Part shown: positions 35,362 to 48,231 of the stretch, piece by piece
How the letters are laid out: the number at the start of each line of letters is the position of its first letter
How positions within the stretch are numbered: the stretch's first letter is position 1
From: Cognatundibacterium squillarum
Lineage (GTDB): Bacteria > Pseudomonadota > Gammaproteobacteria > Burkholderiales > Burkholderiaceae_D
NCBI RefSeq assembly: GCF_014652435.1
Contig: NZ_BMYU01000001.1
Coordinates: 744,001-808,000, forward strand
DNA: 64,000 nucleotides
Direction: 5' to 3'
Program-made: the position numbers and the translations under genes
Notes under the pieces: model-generated
Seen by the model: the letters and a program-made list of their open reading frames with translations, nothing else
Databases searched by the model: none
Told to the model about the DNA's origin: nothing

Positions 35362-37619
35362 TATTCATCTCCTGCCAGTGCGGCATTGCGTGCCTGTGCG
35401 TTGTACAACTCAAAGTACGCACCTTGTTTTTCCATCAGTTCATCGTGACCGCCGACTTCCACAACCTGTCCACGATCCAGCACCACCAGCCGGTCTGCTT
35501 TGTGCAGCGTGGATAAGCGGTGCGCAATCGCAATCGTAGTACGGCCCTGCACCAGATTATCCAGCGCTTTCTGAATCTCTTTTTCTGTCTGCGAATCAAC
35601 GGAAGACGTTGCCTCATCCATGATCAGAATTTTCGGATCAATCAGCAAAGCGCGCGCAATCGAAATCCGCTGACGTTCACCACCGGACAAGCCCTGACCG
35701 CGTTCACCCACCATGGAATCATAACCCTGCGGCAGACGCAGAATAAATTCGTGGGCATGGGCAGCACGGGCAGCAGCCATGATTTCTTCGCGGGTCGCAT
35801 CCGGTTTGCCGTAGGCGATGTTTTCAGCAATCGTACCGAAGAACAGGAAAGGTTCCTGCAGAACCAGACCGATGTTGCGACGGTAATCCGATACCGCATA
35901 CGAGCGGATATCGTTACCATCGAGCAGAATCGCCCCTTCTGCCACGTCATAAAAGCGGCAGATCAGATTGACCAGCGTACTTTTGCCGGAACCACTGTGA
36001 CCGACCAGACCAATCATTTCGCCCGGTTGTATCTTCAGATTAATGCCGCGATTCACCGCACGGTTACCGTAACGGAAGCCAACTTCACGCAGTTCGATTT
36101 CACCTTTGATGGCGTCGATTTTCTTAGGATTCTGCGGATCAGGCACGCTGGAAACATGGTCCAGGATATCGAAAATCCGTTTTGCAGCCGATGCTGATTT
36201 TTGTGTCACCGATACAATGCGGCTCATCGAATCGATACGTCCATAGAAGTTAGAAATGAACGCCACCGAAGCTACCAGCGCACCCACGGTGATTTCATCG
36301 TGCGCTACCTGCCAGATACCGAAAGCCCATACCACCAGCACGCCCAGATCCGTCAGGAAAGAGACTGTCGGTGAAAATAAAGACCAGACTTTATTGAGCT
36401 TGTCGTTGACTGCCAGATTGTGTCTATTCGCTTCGCGGAAGCGATCTGCTTCACGTTTTTCCTGCGCAAACGCTTTCACAACGCGGATACCCGGAATCGT
36501 ATCGGACAACACGTTGGTTACTTCGCCCCAGACGCGGTCAATTTTTTCAAAGCCGGTACGCAGTTTGTCGCGCACCAGATGAATCGCCCACGCAATCAGC
36601 GGCAAAGGCATCAGTGTGACCAGCGCCAGCTTGGTGTTGATTTGCAACAACGCGACAGCGGTCATCACAAACATCAGCACATCCGTCAGAAAGTCCAGCA
36701 GATGCAGTGACAGGTAAACGCAGATACGGTCACTTTCACTGCCGAGGCGCGACATCAGATCGCCGGTACGTTTGCCGCCGAAATATTCCAGCGACAGGCG
36801 CAGTAAGTGCTCGTATGTGGTGGTACGCAAATCCGCACCGATACGCTCGGACACCAGTGCCAGAATATAGGTTTTTCCCCAGCTCAGCAGCCACGCCAGC
36901 ACCGCTGAACCCAGCAAGCCGCCAATATATAAACCGACCAACTGCGGATCTACGGATTCATGATTCTGATACGGAATCAGCACTTCATCGGTCAGCGGTT
37001 TGGTCAGATAGCGCGGTATCATATGCGCCGCAGTACCAAGCAGCATCAGTGTGAAGCCAATAAATAAAGGCAGACGATAAGGACGGGCGAAACGCCACAA
37101 GCGGAACAGTGTCCAGGTCGAAGGCGGCGTATGCACCACCTTGGTACATACCGGGCATTCTTCTTCATCCGCTTCCATCACGGCTTTGCAGCTCGGGCAA
37201 GTATTCTGCTCTTTCGCTTTTACCGGTTCACGGGTCAGAAAACTGTGTAACTGTTCTTTAAACTGATCCAGCAAGCGTATCGCATGCAAATTATTACCCA
37301 GCGTAAAGCGCCAGCTTTCCAGTAAGCCGTTCTGATCCGTCAGCTGCAAATGACCGACGCCCGCATGATCATGATGACTGAGTGTCAGCCCGTCGCGAAA
37401 GCCGGTACGCTGCCAGCGGTTTTCACCGGCCGGACAGGAAATCAGGCCCTGATCGGTCAGCACCAGTACGCCGTTCACAAAACGCAAACGGCTGTCGAGG
37501 TCAACCTCCAGCACTGCCAGTACGTTTTCACCGGTATTCAGTTGCTGTTTCAGCTGAGACTGCCATCGTTCAGGCAGGCTGAGCACCGGTTGTCCGGCGC
37601 TGGATAATATCGTGGTCAT
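35361..37619 (-). CDS. ABC transporter (fused permease-ATPase) of the cyanophycin locus, with N-terminal zinc ribbon
   Basis: A 752-aa half-transporter of the exporter type. The N-terminal 135 residues form a soluble beta-rich domain, followed by a zinc ribbon (C141, C144, C155, C158). A six-helix transmembrane domain covers about residues 180-475. The nucleotide-binding domain has Walker A GHSGSGKST (K546), the signature LSGGERQRISIARALL and Walker B ILIMDEATSSVD, then the H-loop in AIAHRLSTL. The extra N-terminal module is unlike ordinary lipid- or drug-exporting relatives. It is divergent from the cyanophycin synthetases and coupled to DUF1854. Transport of cyanophycin-derived dipeptide or arginine is plausible from context only. 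Confidence 0.9.
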   Translation of the reverse strand: MTTILSSAGQPVLSLPERWQSQLKQQLNTGENVLAVLEVDLDSRLRFVNGVLVLTDQGLISCPAGENRWQRTGFRDGLTLSHHDHAGVGHLQLTDQNGLLESWRFTLGNNLHAIRLLDQFKEQLHSFLTREPVKAKEQNTCPSCKAVMEADEEECPVCTKVVHTPPSTWTLFRLWRFARPYRLPLFIGFTLMLLGTAAHMIPRYLTKPLTDEVLIPYQNHESVDPQLVGLYIGGLLGSAVLAWLLSWGKTYILALVSERIGADLRTTTYEHLLRLSLEYFGGKRTGDLMSRLGSESDRICVYLSLHLLDFLTDVLMFVMTAVALLQINTKLALVTLMPLPLIAWAIHLVRDKLRTGFEKIDRVWGEVTNVLSDTIPGIRVVKAFAQEKREADRFREANRHNLAVNDKLNKVWSLFSPTVSFLTDLGVLVVWAFGIWQVAHDEITVGALVASVAFISNFYGRIDSMSRIVSVTQKSASAAKRIFDILDHVSSVPDPQNPKKIDAIKGEIELREVGFRYGNRAVNRGINLKIQPGEMIGLVGHSGSGKSTLVNLICRFYDVAEGAILLDGNDIRSYAVSDYRRNIGLVLQEPFLFFGTIAENIAYGKPDATREEIMAAARAAHAHEFILRLPQGYDSMVGERGQGLSGGERQRISIARALLIDPKILIMDEATSSVDSQTEKEIQKALDNLVQGRTTIAIAHRLSTLHKADRLVVLDRGQVVEVGGHDELMEKQGAYFELYNAQARNAALAGDE

Positions 37620-37895
37620 CGTGAAGCAAACTCCGCCAAAAAGAGCGTCCCCGCGTTAATCGGGGTCAAAAATTGGTAAAAATCAGCCCTGCACATCCCC
37701 TTATCGGGATGTTCCGTATCACGGAGGAGGCAATTTACGGTATTCTATCGAAAGAAAAATGATCAAACGCTACTGATCAAGAGGATTCAGGCTGTTGCGC
37801 TGGCGCGCAAGTATATCGCAAGCGCGTCGCTCCTTTTAGCTTTGTCGAGAATATATCCGTGCCAAGCCCCGCTAACGGGCACGCTGCGCTGATGG
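37620..37895 (-). other. Leader side of the ABC transporter gene, with two hairpins
   Basis: This part of the 362-base divergent gap contains ACATCCC / GGGATGT (37691-37710) and CCCCG / CGGGG (about 37651-37667 on the minus strand). The latter is followed six bases later by a T-run, only about 20 bases from the start codon. They might be regulatory RNA structures in the transporter transcript. No gene is supported here. Confidence 0.35.
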
Positions 37896-37923
37896 TTGAC
37901 ATTCGCAGCCCGAAGACTACCTT
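37896..37923 (+). promoter_or_regulatory. Possible promoter of the cyanophycin synthetase pair
   Basis: A perfect -35 hexamer TTGACA (37896-37901), 16 bases, then a weak -10 TACCTT (37918-37923), about 60 bases before the first synthetase ATG. The weak -10 would suit an activated promoter. Confidence 0.35.
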
Positions 37924-37981
37924 GTGAAACAAACTGATCACAGAATGACAAGACCCGTTACCGCGGTGCGGGACTCTGGAA

Positions 37982-40153
37982 ATGACATACATGACAACAA
38001 AGAAGAAAGACATTGAGATTCTCCGCGTCAGTTATCTGCGCGGCCCGAATATCTGGACCTACCGTCCTGTAATTGAAGCCTGGCTTGATATAGGCGGCCT
38101 TGAAGACTTTCCTTCTAACCTGATCCCCGGATTGTACGAGCGCCTGACAACGCTGCTGCCGGGTCTGATCGAACATCGTTGCGGCGTCGGCGAACGTGGT
38201 GGTTTCCTTGAGCGCCTGCGTGAAGGTACATGGGCTGGTCATATTCTGGAACACGTTGTTCTGGAGCTGCAGAACATGGCAGGTATGCGTACCGGCTTTG
38301 GTCAGACCCGCTCCACCAGCGAAATCGGCGTTTACAAGATGGCTTTCCGTACCCGCGAAGAGTCCGTCGGCCGCCGTGCACTCGCCATTGGCCGCGATTT
38401 ACTGATGGCTGCGATCAATGATCAGCCTTTCGATCTCGAACCATTACTGATTGATCTTCGCGATCAGGTTGATTCCCGTTGTCTGGGCCCGAGCACTTCG
38501 CATATTGTGGATGCAGCAACTGATCGTCGTATTCCGCATTTACGCCTGTCTTCCGGCAATCTGGTACAGATCGGCCACGGCAAAGCACAGCGCCGTATCT
38601 GGACTGCGGAAACAGACCGCACCAGCGCGATTGCAGAAAGTATTGCCAGCGACAAAGATCTCACAAAAACTTTACTGAAAGCGGCTGGCATTCCGATTCC
38701 GGAAGGTTCACTGGTACACAGTGCTGAGGAAGCATGGGAAGAGGCGCAGGATATCGGCGTACCTGTTGTCGTCAAACCGTATGATGGCAATCACGGTCGC
38801 GGAGTTTCTCTGAACCTGATGACCAAAGAAGATGTGGAGTCTGCATATCATCTGGCCGTTCAGAAAGGTGGCAGCAACGCCATCATCGTTGAAAAATACA
38901 TTGTTGGCGATGAGCACCGTGTACTGGTAGTCGGCGAACGCGTTGTTGCTGTCGGAAAAGGCGAATCTTTGTGGATCACAGCGGACGGCACATCGACCGT
39001 TGTTCAACTGATTGACGCGCAGATCAATACTGACCCGCGTCGCGGCACGACAGAAGAATTCCCGCTGAATATTATCGATATCAACGAGGCGGTTGAGGTT
39101 GTTCTCGAATTAACACGTCAGGGATTGACAGGTGAATCTGTTCCGCCTGCAGGACAAAAAATTCTGATTCAGCATAACGGCAATGTCGCGCTGGATGTCA
39201 CAGACCAGATTCATCCGGATGTCGCGCGCGTTGCCACACTGGCAGCACGTGTTGTCGGACTTGATATTGCCGGCATCGATATGGTCGCCGAAGATATTTC
39301 CCGTCCGCTGCAGGAACAAAGCGGAGCCATCATCGAAGTCAACGCCAGTCCCGGCCTGCTCGCACATATCAAACCTTCCAACGGCCCTGGTCGTAACGTC
39401 GGTGAAGCCATCATGGCGCATTTGTTTGCCCCGGGAGAATCCGGCCGCATCGATGTAATCGGTATTTCCGGCAGTCGCAACACAACACTGATCGCTCATC
39501 TGACCAGCGCGCTGGTGCGCATGAACGGCAAATATACCGGCGTCGCCTGCCAGGATGGCTTATATCTGAACAACCGTCTGGTCACCAAAGGCAATTGCAC
39601 ACGCTGGGAAGATGGAGAACGTTTGCTGATTAACCGTTCGGTTGAAGCAGCAATTTTCGAGAACAGCCCGCGCAACATCCTGACCGACGGCCTCAGCTAT
39701 GATCGCTGCCGCATCGGTATCGTGACAGACATGCCGGACACCGCTGGTCTGAGTGAATTTTATATTCATGATGCTGACCAGATGCGCAAAGTCATCCGAA
39801 CACAGGTCGACGTCGTTTTAGCCGATGGCGCTGCTGTACTGAACGCTGATAATGCGGAAGTTGCCGGTCTGGCGGAACTGTGCGATGGCGATGTATTACT
39901 GTATGCCGTCAATGCAGATCTGGATGTAATCCGCGAACACCGTGCAAATGGCAAACGCGCAGTCGTCATCAAGGATGGTGTGATCACGCTGGCGCAGGCA
40001 GAAGCAGAAACTGCGCTGATACCGGTACAGGCCTTACCTGCAACGCTGGCAAGCCAGACAGAAAGCGTACTGGCGGCGGTTGCAGCCGGCTGGGCAATGG
40101 ACATTGAGCCGGAACTGATGGCTGCCGGACTGCGTACATTCCACGGAAAGTAA
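37982..40153 (+). CDS. Cyanophycin synthetase-like protein with degenerate Mur-ligase domain (CphA'-type)
   Basis: A 723-aa relative of cyanophycin synthetase. The N-terminal domain opens with VSYLRGPNIWTYRPVIEAWL, and an ATP-grasp domain follows (about residues 215-480; VPVVVKPYDGNHGRGVSLNL, IIEVNASPGLLAHIKPS). In the third, Mur-ligase-like domain the P-loop reads GISGSRNTT from residue 494 in place of the GTNGKTTT of active enzymes, so the conserved lysine is lost. The domain is also about 130 residues shorter than in the next gene. Known CphA2 and CphA' proteins with a defective Mur domain either polymerise beta-Asp-Arg or assist CphA, so one of those roles is likely. ATG 37982 and 37991 are both possible starts. 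Confidence 0.88.
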   Translation: MTYMTTKKKDIEILRVSYLRGPNIWTYRPVIEAWLDIGGLEDFPSNLIPGLYERLTTLLPGLIEHRCGVGERGGFLERLREGTWAGHILEHVVLELQNMAGMRTGFGQTRSTSEIGVYKMAFRTREESVGRRALAIGRDLLMAAINDQPFDLEPLLIDLRDQVDSRCLGPSTSHIVDAATDRRIPHLRLSSGNLVQIGHGKAQRRIWTAETDRTSAIAESIASDKDLTKTLLKAAGIPIPEGSLVHSAEEAWEEAQDIGVPVVVKPYDGNHGRGVSLNLMTKEDVESAYHLAVQKGGSNAIIVEKYIVGDEHRVLVVGERVVAVGKGESLWITADGTSTVVQLIDAQINTDPRRGTTEEFPLNIIDINEAVEVVLELTRQGLTGESVPPAGQKILIQHNGNVALDVTDQIHPDVARVATLAARVVGLDIAGIDMVAEDISRPLQEQSGAIIEVNASPGLLAHIKPSNGPGRNVGEAIMAHLFAPGESGRIDVIGISGSRNTTLIAHLTSALVRMNGKYTGVACQDGLYLNNRLVTKGNCTRWEDGERLLINRSVEAAIFENSPRNILTDGLSYDRCRIGIVTDMPDTAGLSEFYIHDADQMRKVIRTQVDVVLADGAAVLNADNAEVAGLAELCDGDVLLYAVNADLDVIREHRANGKRAVVIKDGVITLAQAEAETALIPVQALPATLASQTESVLAAVAAGWAMDIEPELMAAGLRTFHGK

Positions 40154-40272
40154 TCAATGCATAACAAGCTACCTGCTAACAGGAAAATGATCCGTTGGCA
40201 GGTATGACAATGACAGGCAGTGCCGGACTCTGGCCTGCTATCTTGAATGCCCTTTTAACAGGACAAGGTTTT

Positions 40273-42843
40273 ATGGAAGTATCCCGTATCCGCGCACTGC
40301 GCGGCCCTAACCTCTGGAGCCATCATACTGCGATGGAAGCAATTGTCAGCTGCAGCGAAGCTGAACGCTCAATCGCTGAGCTGCCGGGGTTCGAGGACAG
40401 GCTGCGCGCACTGTTTCCGGAACTGAGTATTTTGCAGCCGACCGGACACAATGATGCCGTACCGATGGCGCATGTGTTTGAACTGACCGCACTCGGGCTG
40501 CAAGCACAGGCTGGCTGCCCGGTTACCTTCAGCCGCACCACACAAACACTGGAAGATGGCATTTATCAGGTGGTTGTTGAGTATTCTGAGGAACAGGTTG
40601 GACGCCTGGCACTGGAATTAGCCGAGAAACTGATCAAAGCCGCATTGCTGAATGAAGAATTCGACCTGACTGCAGCGCTTGATCAACTGCGTGAGCTGGA
40701 TGAGGATGTGCGTTTGGGCCCTTCAACCGGTGCTATCGTGAATGCTGCAGTTGCCCGCAATATTCCTTACCGCCGCCTGACCGAAGGCAGTCTGGTTGTT
40801 TTCGGCTGGGGTTCACGTCAGCGTCGCATTCAGGCGGCTGAAATTGATGTGACCAGTGCGATTTCCGAAGCCATCGCGCAGGATAAAGAACTGACCAAAA
40901 AACTGCTGCATGCAGCGGGTGTTCCGGTTCCGCTGGGCCGCTCTGTCAGTAACGTTGAAGATGCCTGGGCAGCGGCGCAGGAAGTCGGTTTGCCGGTTGT
41001 GGTGAAACCACAGGATGGCAATCAGGGCAAAGGCGTAACCGTCAACATCACCACACGCGAACAACTGGAAGCTGCTTATCAGGCAGCGACTGAATTCCGC
41101 GATGACATCATGGTTGAGCGCTTCCTGCCCGGTAACGATTTCCGCTTGCTGGTCATTGGTAACAAACTGATTGCGGCAGCACGCCGCGATCCGCCGCAGG
41201 TCGTAGGCGATGGTAAATCCACAGTGCGCGCGCTGGTGGAACAAGTGAATAAAGATCCGCGTCGCGGAAGCGGTCATTCCACGTCACTGACCAAAATCAA
41301 GTTCGATGATATCGCGCTGGCAACGCTGGCAAAGCAAGGCTACAACGCTGAATCCGTACCGCCGAAAGGCCAGCGAGTCGTACTGCGCAACAATGCAAAC
41401 CTGTCTACCGGTGGCGCTGCGACTGACGTGACAGACGATGTGCATCCGGAAGTCGCAGCACGTGCGGTAGAAGCGGCGCAAATGGTTGGGCTGGATATCT
41501 GCGGCGTCGATCTGGTTTGCGACAGCGTACTGAAACCGATTGAAGATCAGAACGGCGGTATTGTTGAAGTCAATGCTGCACCGGGTTTGCGTATGCACTT
41601 GTCACCGTCCTTCGGCAAAGGCCGCGCTGTCGGTGAAGCGATCATTGATGCGATGTTCGATGAAAACGATGATGGCCGCATTCCGATTATTGCCGTTACC
41701 GGCACCAATGGTAAAACCACGACCGTGCGCCTGACTGCACATCTGCTGTCTGAAAGCGGACTGCGCACCGGCATGACAAACACCGATGGCGTGTATGTGA
41801 ACGGCGTGCAGATTGACAGCGGTGACTGCAGTGGTCCGCGCAGCGCACGTAATGTACTGTCCCATCCGGATGTCGATGCAGCCGTGTTTGAAACTGCACG
41901 CGGCGGTATTCTGCGCGAAGGTCTGGCGTATGACCGTTGTCAGGTGGCCGTTGTGACCAACATCGGTGCAGGTGACCATCTTGGCCTGAACTACATCACC
42001 ACTGTTGAAGATCTGGCGGTGCTGAAGCGCGTGATCGTGCAGAATGTGGCCGATAACGGCTACGCCGTTTTAAATGCAACAGACCCTATCGTGGTCAGCA
42101 TGGCAGCCAACAGCCCTTCTCAGGTGATTTTCTTCGCTGCCGACAAACACCATCCGGTAATGGCTGCGCACCGCGCACAAGGCAAACGTGTTGTGTATGT
42201 GGAAAACGGTTATCTGGTCGCAGCAGAAGGCAAAGAAAAGCAGCTGATTCCGCTGGCCGATATTCCGATCACCCGCAATGGCACCATTGGCTTCCAGGTT
42301 GAAAATGTGATGGCGTCGGTTGCCGCTGCATGGGCAGTGAATGCCAGCTTCGAAGCGATCCGTCGTGGTCTGAAGAGCTTTGCCAATGAAAACGATAATG
42401 CACCGGGACGCTTCAATATGTTCAGCTATCGTGGCGCAACCGTGATCGCTGACTACGGACACAACCCGGATGCGATGATCGCACTGGTCAAAGCCGTTGA
42501 AACTATGCCTGCAAATCGCCGGTCTGTCGTCATCAGCGGTGCAGGTGACCGCCGTGATCAGGACATTCGTCAGCAAACCGAAATTCTGGGTAATGCATTC
42601 GAAGATGTGATTCTGTACCAGGATCAGTGTCAGCGTGGCCGTGCCGACGGTGAAGTAATTGCGCTGTTACGCGAAGGCCTGAAAAATGCAACGAAAACAC
42701 GTCGCACTGATGAGATCACTGGTGAATTCGTCGCGATTGATCTGGCGCTCAGCCGCCTCGAAGCAGGCGACCTGTGTCTGATTCTGATTGATCAGGTCGA
42801 GGAAGCGCTGGCGCATATTGCCAGCCGCTGCAAGGAAGCCTGA
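40273..42843 (+). CDS. cphA: Cyanophycin synthetase
   Basis: Makes the storage polymer cyanophycin by ATP-dependent addition of aspartate to the backbone and arginine to each side chain. The 856-aa protein has the full layout: N-terminal domain (VSRIRALRGPNLWSHHTAME), ATP-grasp domain (LPVVVKPQDGNQGKGVTVNI; GIVEVNAAPGLRMHLSPS) for aspartate addition, and an intact Mur-ligase domain for arginine addition with P-loop GTNGKTTT at residues 477-484 and ADYGHNPDAM further on. ATG 40273 is chosen because the conserved N-terminus begins there and AGGACAAGG precedes it; the in-frame ATG at 40195 would add 26 atypical residues. It follows the degenerate paralogue by 119 bases, very probably in one operon. 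No cyanophycinase is in the window. Confidence 0.94.
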   Translation: MEVSRIRALRGPNLWSHHTAMEAIVSCSEAERSIAELPGFEDRLRALFPELSILQPTGHNDAVPMAHVFELTALGLQAQAGCPVTFSRTTQTLEDGIYQVVVEYSEEQVGRLALELAEKLIKAALLNEEFDLTAALDQLRELDEDVRLGPSTGAIVNAAVARNIPYRRLTEGSLVVFGWGSRQRRIQAAEIDVTSAISEAIAQDKELTKKLLHAAGVPVPLGRSVSNVEDAWAAAQEVGLPVVVKPQDGNQGKGVTVNITTREQLEAAYQAATEFRDDIMVERFLPGNDFRLLVIGNKLIAAARRDPPQVVGDGKSTVRALVEQVNKDPRRGSGHSTSLTKIKFDDIALATLAKQGYNAESVPPKGQRVVLRNNANLSTGGAATDVTDDVHPEVAARAVEAAQMVGLDICGVDLVCDSVLKPIEDQNGGIVEVNAAPGLRMHLSPSFGKGRAVGEAIIDAMFDENDDGRIPIIAVTGTNGKTTTVRLTAHLLSESGLRTGMTNTDGVYVNGVQIDSGDCSGPRSARNVLSHPDVDAAVFETARGGILREGLAYDRCQVAVVTNIGAGDHLGLNYITTVEDLAVLKRVIVQNVADNGYAVLNATDPIVVSMAANSPSQVIFFAADKHHPVMAAHRAQGKRVVYVENGYLVAAEGKEKQLIPLADIPITRNGTIGFQVENVMASVAAAWAVNASFEAIRRGLKSFANENDNAPGRFNMFSYRGATVIADYGHNPDAMIALVKAVETMPANRRSVVISGAGDRRDQDIRQQTEILGNAFEDVILYQDQCQRGRADGEVIALLREGLKNATKTRRTDEITGEFVAIDLALSRLEAGDLCLILIDQVEEALAHIASRCKEA

Positions 42844-42872
42844 TAAAACTGTTGGAATGACTTACGACAAAT

Positions 42873-42908
42873 AAAAGCCCCCGTCCTGCGACGGGGGCTT
42901 TTTCTTTT
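42873..42908. terminator. Terminator between cphA and the HD-GYP regulator
   Basis: Stem AAAGCCCCCGTC / GACGGGGGCTTT with a four-base loop, A-run before and T-run after; it can act in both directions between these convergent genes. Confidence 0.94.
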
Positions 42909-42912
42909 CTGA

Positions 42913-43898
42913 TCAGTCGGCCCAGCGCTTCTGAATGTCTTTGATTTTTTCGCTGAGAGACAGAAAATGTTCCACAAGCACCGGATCAAAATGCTGGCCT
43001 GACTCTTCCCGGATAAGCTGCATCGCGGCTTCAAACGGCCATGCATTTTTATACGGACGGACGCTGGTCAGGGCATCAAACACATCGGCAATGGCTACAA
43101 TTCTGGCTTCCAGCGGAATGGCCTCGCCAGCCAGACCATCCGGATATCCGCCACCATTCCATTTTTCATGATGGCAGCGCGCAATGCGCGCTGCCATTTG
43201 CAATAACTCTCCCTGACTTCCTTCCAGAATCTGCGCACCGATTTCGGCATGCGTGCGCATCACCGCCCATTCAGCGACATCGAGTTTTCCCGGCTTGCGT
43301 AACACCGCATCCGGAATACCGATCTTACCAATGTCGTGCATAGGTGCCGCACTCAGCAGCATGTCTGCAAAAGCTTCCGGATAACCTGCCGCCAGCGCCA
43401 GTTCGCGGGCGAAGTAACTCATACGCACAACGTGCATCCCGGTTTCATTATCTTTGTATTCTGCTGCCTTACCGAGTGTCTGAATAATCTGCAGGCGGGT
43501 ACGCTCAAGCTCTTCTGTTCTGACCAGTGATAAATGGGTTTTGACACGTGCACGTACAATCGCCGGACTGACAGGTTTAGTGATGTAATCCACTGCGCCG
43601 GCTTCCAGACCGCTGGCTTCGTCGCTGGTGTCAGCAAGTGCGGTCACAAAAATAACCGGAATCGCGCTGGTCTCAGCAGACGCTTTCAGTGCCCGGCACA
43701 CTTCCAGCCCGCTCATACCCGGCATCATGACATCCAGTAAGATCAGATCGGGGCGTGAGCGATGCGCAAGCTCCAGCGCTTTTTCTCCGTCCCGTGCAAA
43801 TTGCAGCTGATAACTGTCCTGCAAAATCGAACGCAGAACCTGCAGGTTTGCAGGTTCATCGTCCACGATCAGTACGGAAGGCCGTCGTTGTTCAACCG

Positions 43899-43902
<4 letters not shown>
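42913..43902 (-). CDS. Response regulator with HD-GYP domain (c-di-GMP phosphodiesterase, RpfG-like)
   Basis: A 329-aa two-domain regulator. The receiver (about residues 8-125) has the acidic pair in IVDDEPANLQ, phospho-acceptor D57 in LILLDVMMPGM, and K109 in YITKPVSP. The HD-GYP domain (about 140-325) retains H189-D190 (PMHDIGKIG), the HHEKWNGGGYPDGL segment with G252-Y253-P254, and VAIADVFDALTS, so it should hydrolyse c-di-GMP to GMP. Its ATG overlaps the stop of the hybrid kinase by four bases (ATGA), making that kinase its obvious partner. Outputs are unknown. Confidence 0.94.
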
Positions 43903-47537
<3,635 letters not shown>

Positions 47538-47778
47538 CGTTTCCCCTGAGTGGCAGCATCGCCGCCTTGCTTTGACTTTTGTACAAACAGATATACAAAG
47601 CTGGAATGGCTTTGCATGTGTAGCGCATTATGGCTGAGAAAAAGACAATTTGCCGGAGAAATCAGCAAAGGCAGAATTCACTAAAATGCAATTGGCAACG
47701 GGGGTTAAAGCGAAATACTGCCGCAAAATCCGGTGTACAGAGCTGATAACTTCACCAGATTTTACAAATATGCAGGGA

Positions 47779-48231
47779 CTATTGATCGTGATTACCCTGC
47801 CGGACAGACTCCACTCCCTGATTCGCCAGCTGATCTGCCAGTTCATTGCCGGGATTGCCGGTATGTCCGCGCACCCAGATCCATTCGATCCGGTGCGTCT
47901 GGCAGGCAGCATCCAGCGCCTGCCATAAATCCACGTTTTTAACCGGTTCTTTGGAAGCAGTACGCCAGCCACGGGCTTTCCAGCCGCTGATCCATTCGGT
48001 AATACCTTTCAGTACATACTGGCTGTCGGTGTGCAATTTAATTTCACACGGGCGTTTCAGAGCGGATAAAGCTTTGATGACTGCCATTAACTCCATACGG
48101 TTATTGGTAGTTTCCTGCTCTCCGCCAAATAATTCTTTCTTGTGCGCGCCGGATTCCAGCACTGCACCCCAGCCGCCAACGCCGGGGTTTCCCTTGCAGG
48201 CGCCGTCGGTATAAATCGTGACTTTATTCAT
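47779..48231 (-). CDS. rnhA: Ribonuclease HI
   Basis: Degrades RNA in RNA-DNA hybrids. The 150-aa protein has the four catalytic acids in their usual context: D9 ([12 protein letters not shown]), E47 (NNRMELMAV), D69 (LHTDSQYV) and D133 (NELADQLA). The basic handle loop [20 protein letters not shown] is present. Its ATG overlaps the stop of the upstream methyltransferase by eight bases (ATGAATAA). The 241 bases between its 3' side and the hybrid kinase gene show no feature I can support. Confidence 0.97.
   Translation of the reverse strand: MNKVTIYTDGACKGNPGVGGWGAVLESGAHKKELFGGEQETTNNRMELMAVIKALSALKRPCEIKLHTDSQYVLKGITEWISGWKARGWRTASKEPVKNVDLWQALDAACQTHRIEWIWVRGHTGNPGNELADQLANQGVESVRQGNHDQ

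Noticed and set aside
37740-37980. A sigma-54 type promoter upstream of the cyanophycin synthetases, expected for nitrogen control.
   Set aside because: No GG-N10-GC element with the conserved flanks was found; only a TTGACA with a weak -10 box is visible.
40195-40272. A longer cphA starting at 40195.
   Set aside because: The added 26 residues look like a hydrophobic stretch unrelated to cyanophycin synthetases; ATG 40273 matches the family start.
34891-42843. A cyanophycinase or isoaspartyl dipeptidase within the cyanophycin locus.
   Set aside because: None of the proteins here has the serine-peptidase cyanophycinase motif; degradation genes must be elsewhere or absent.
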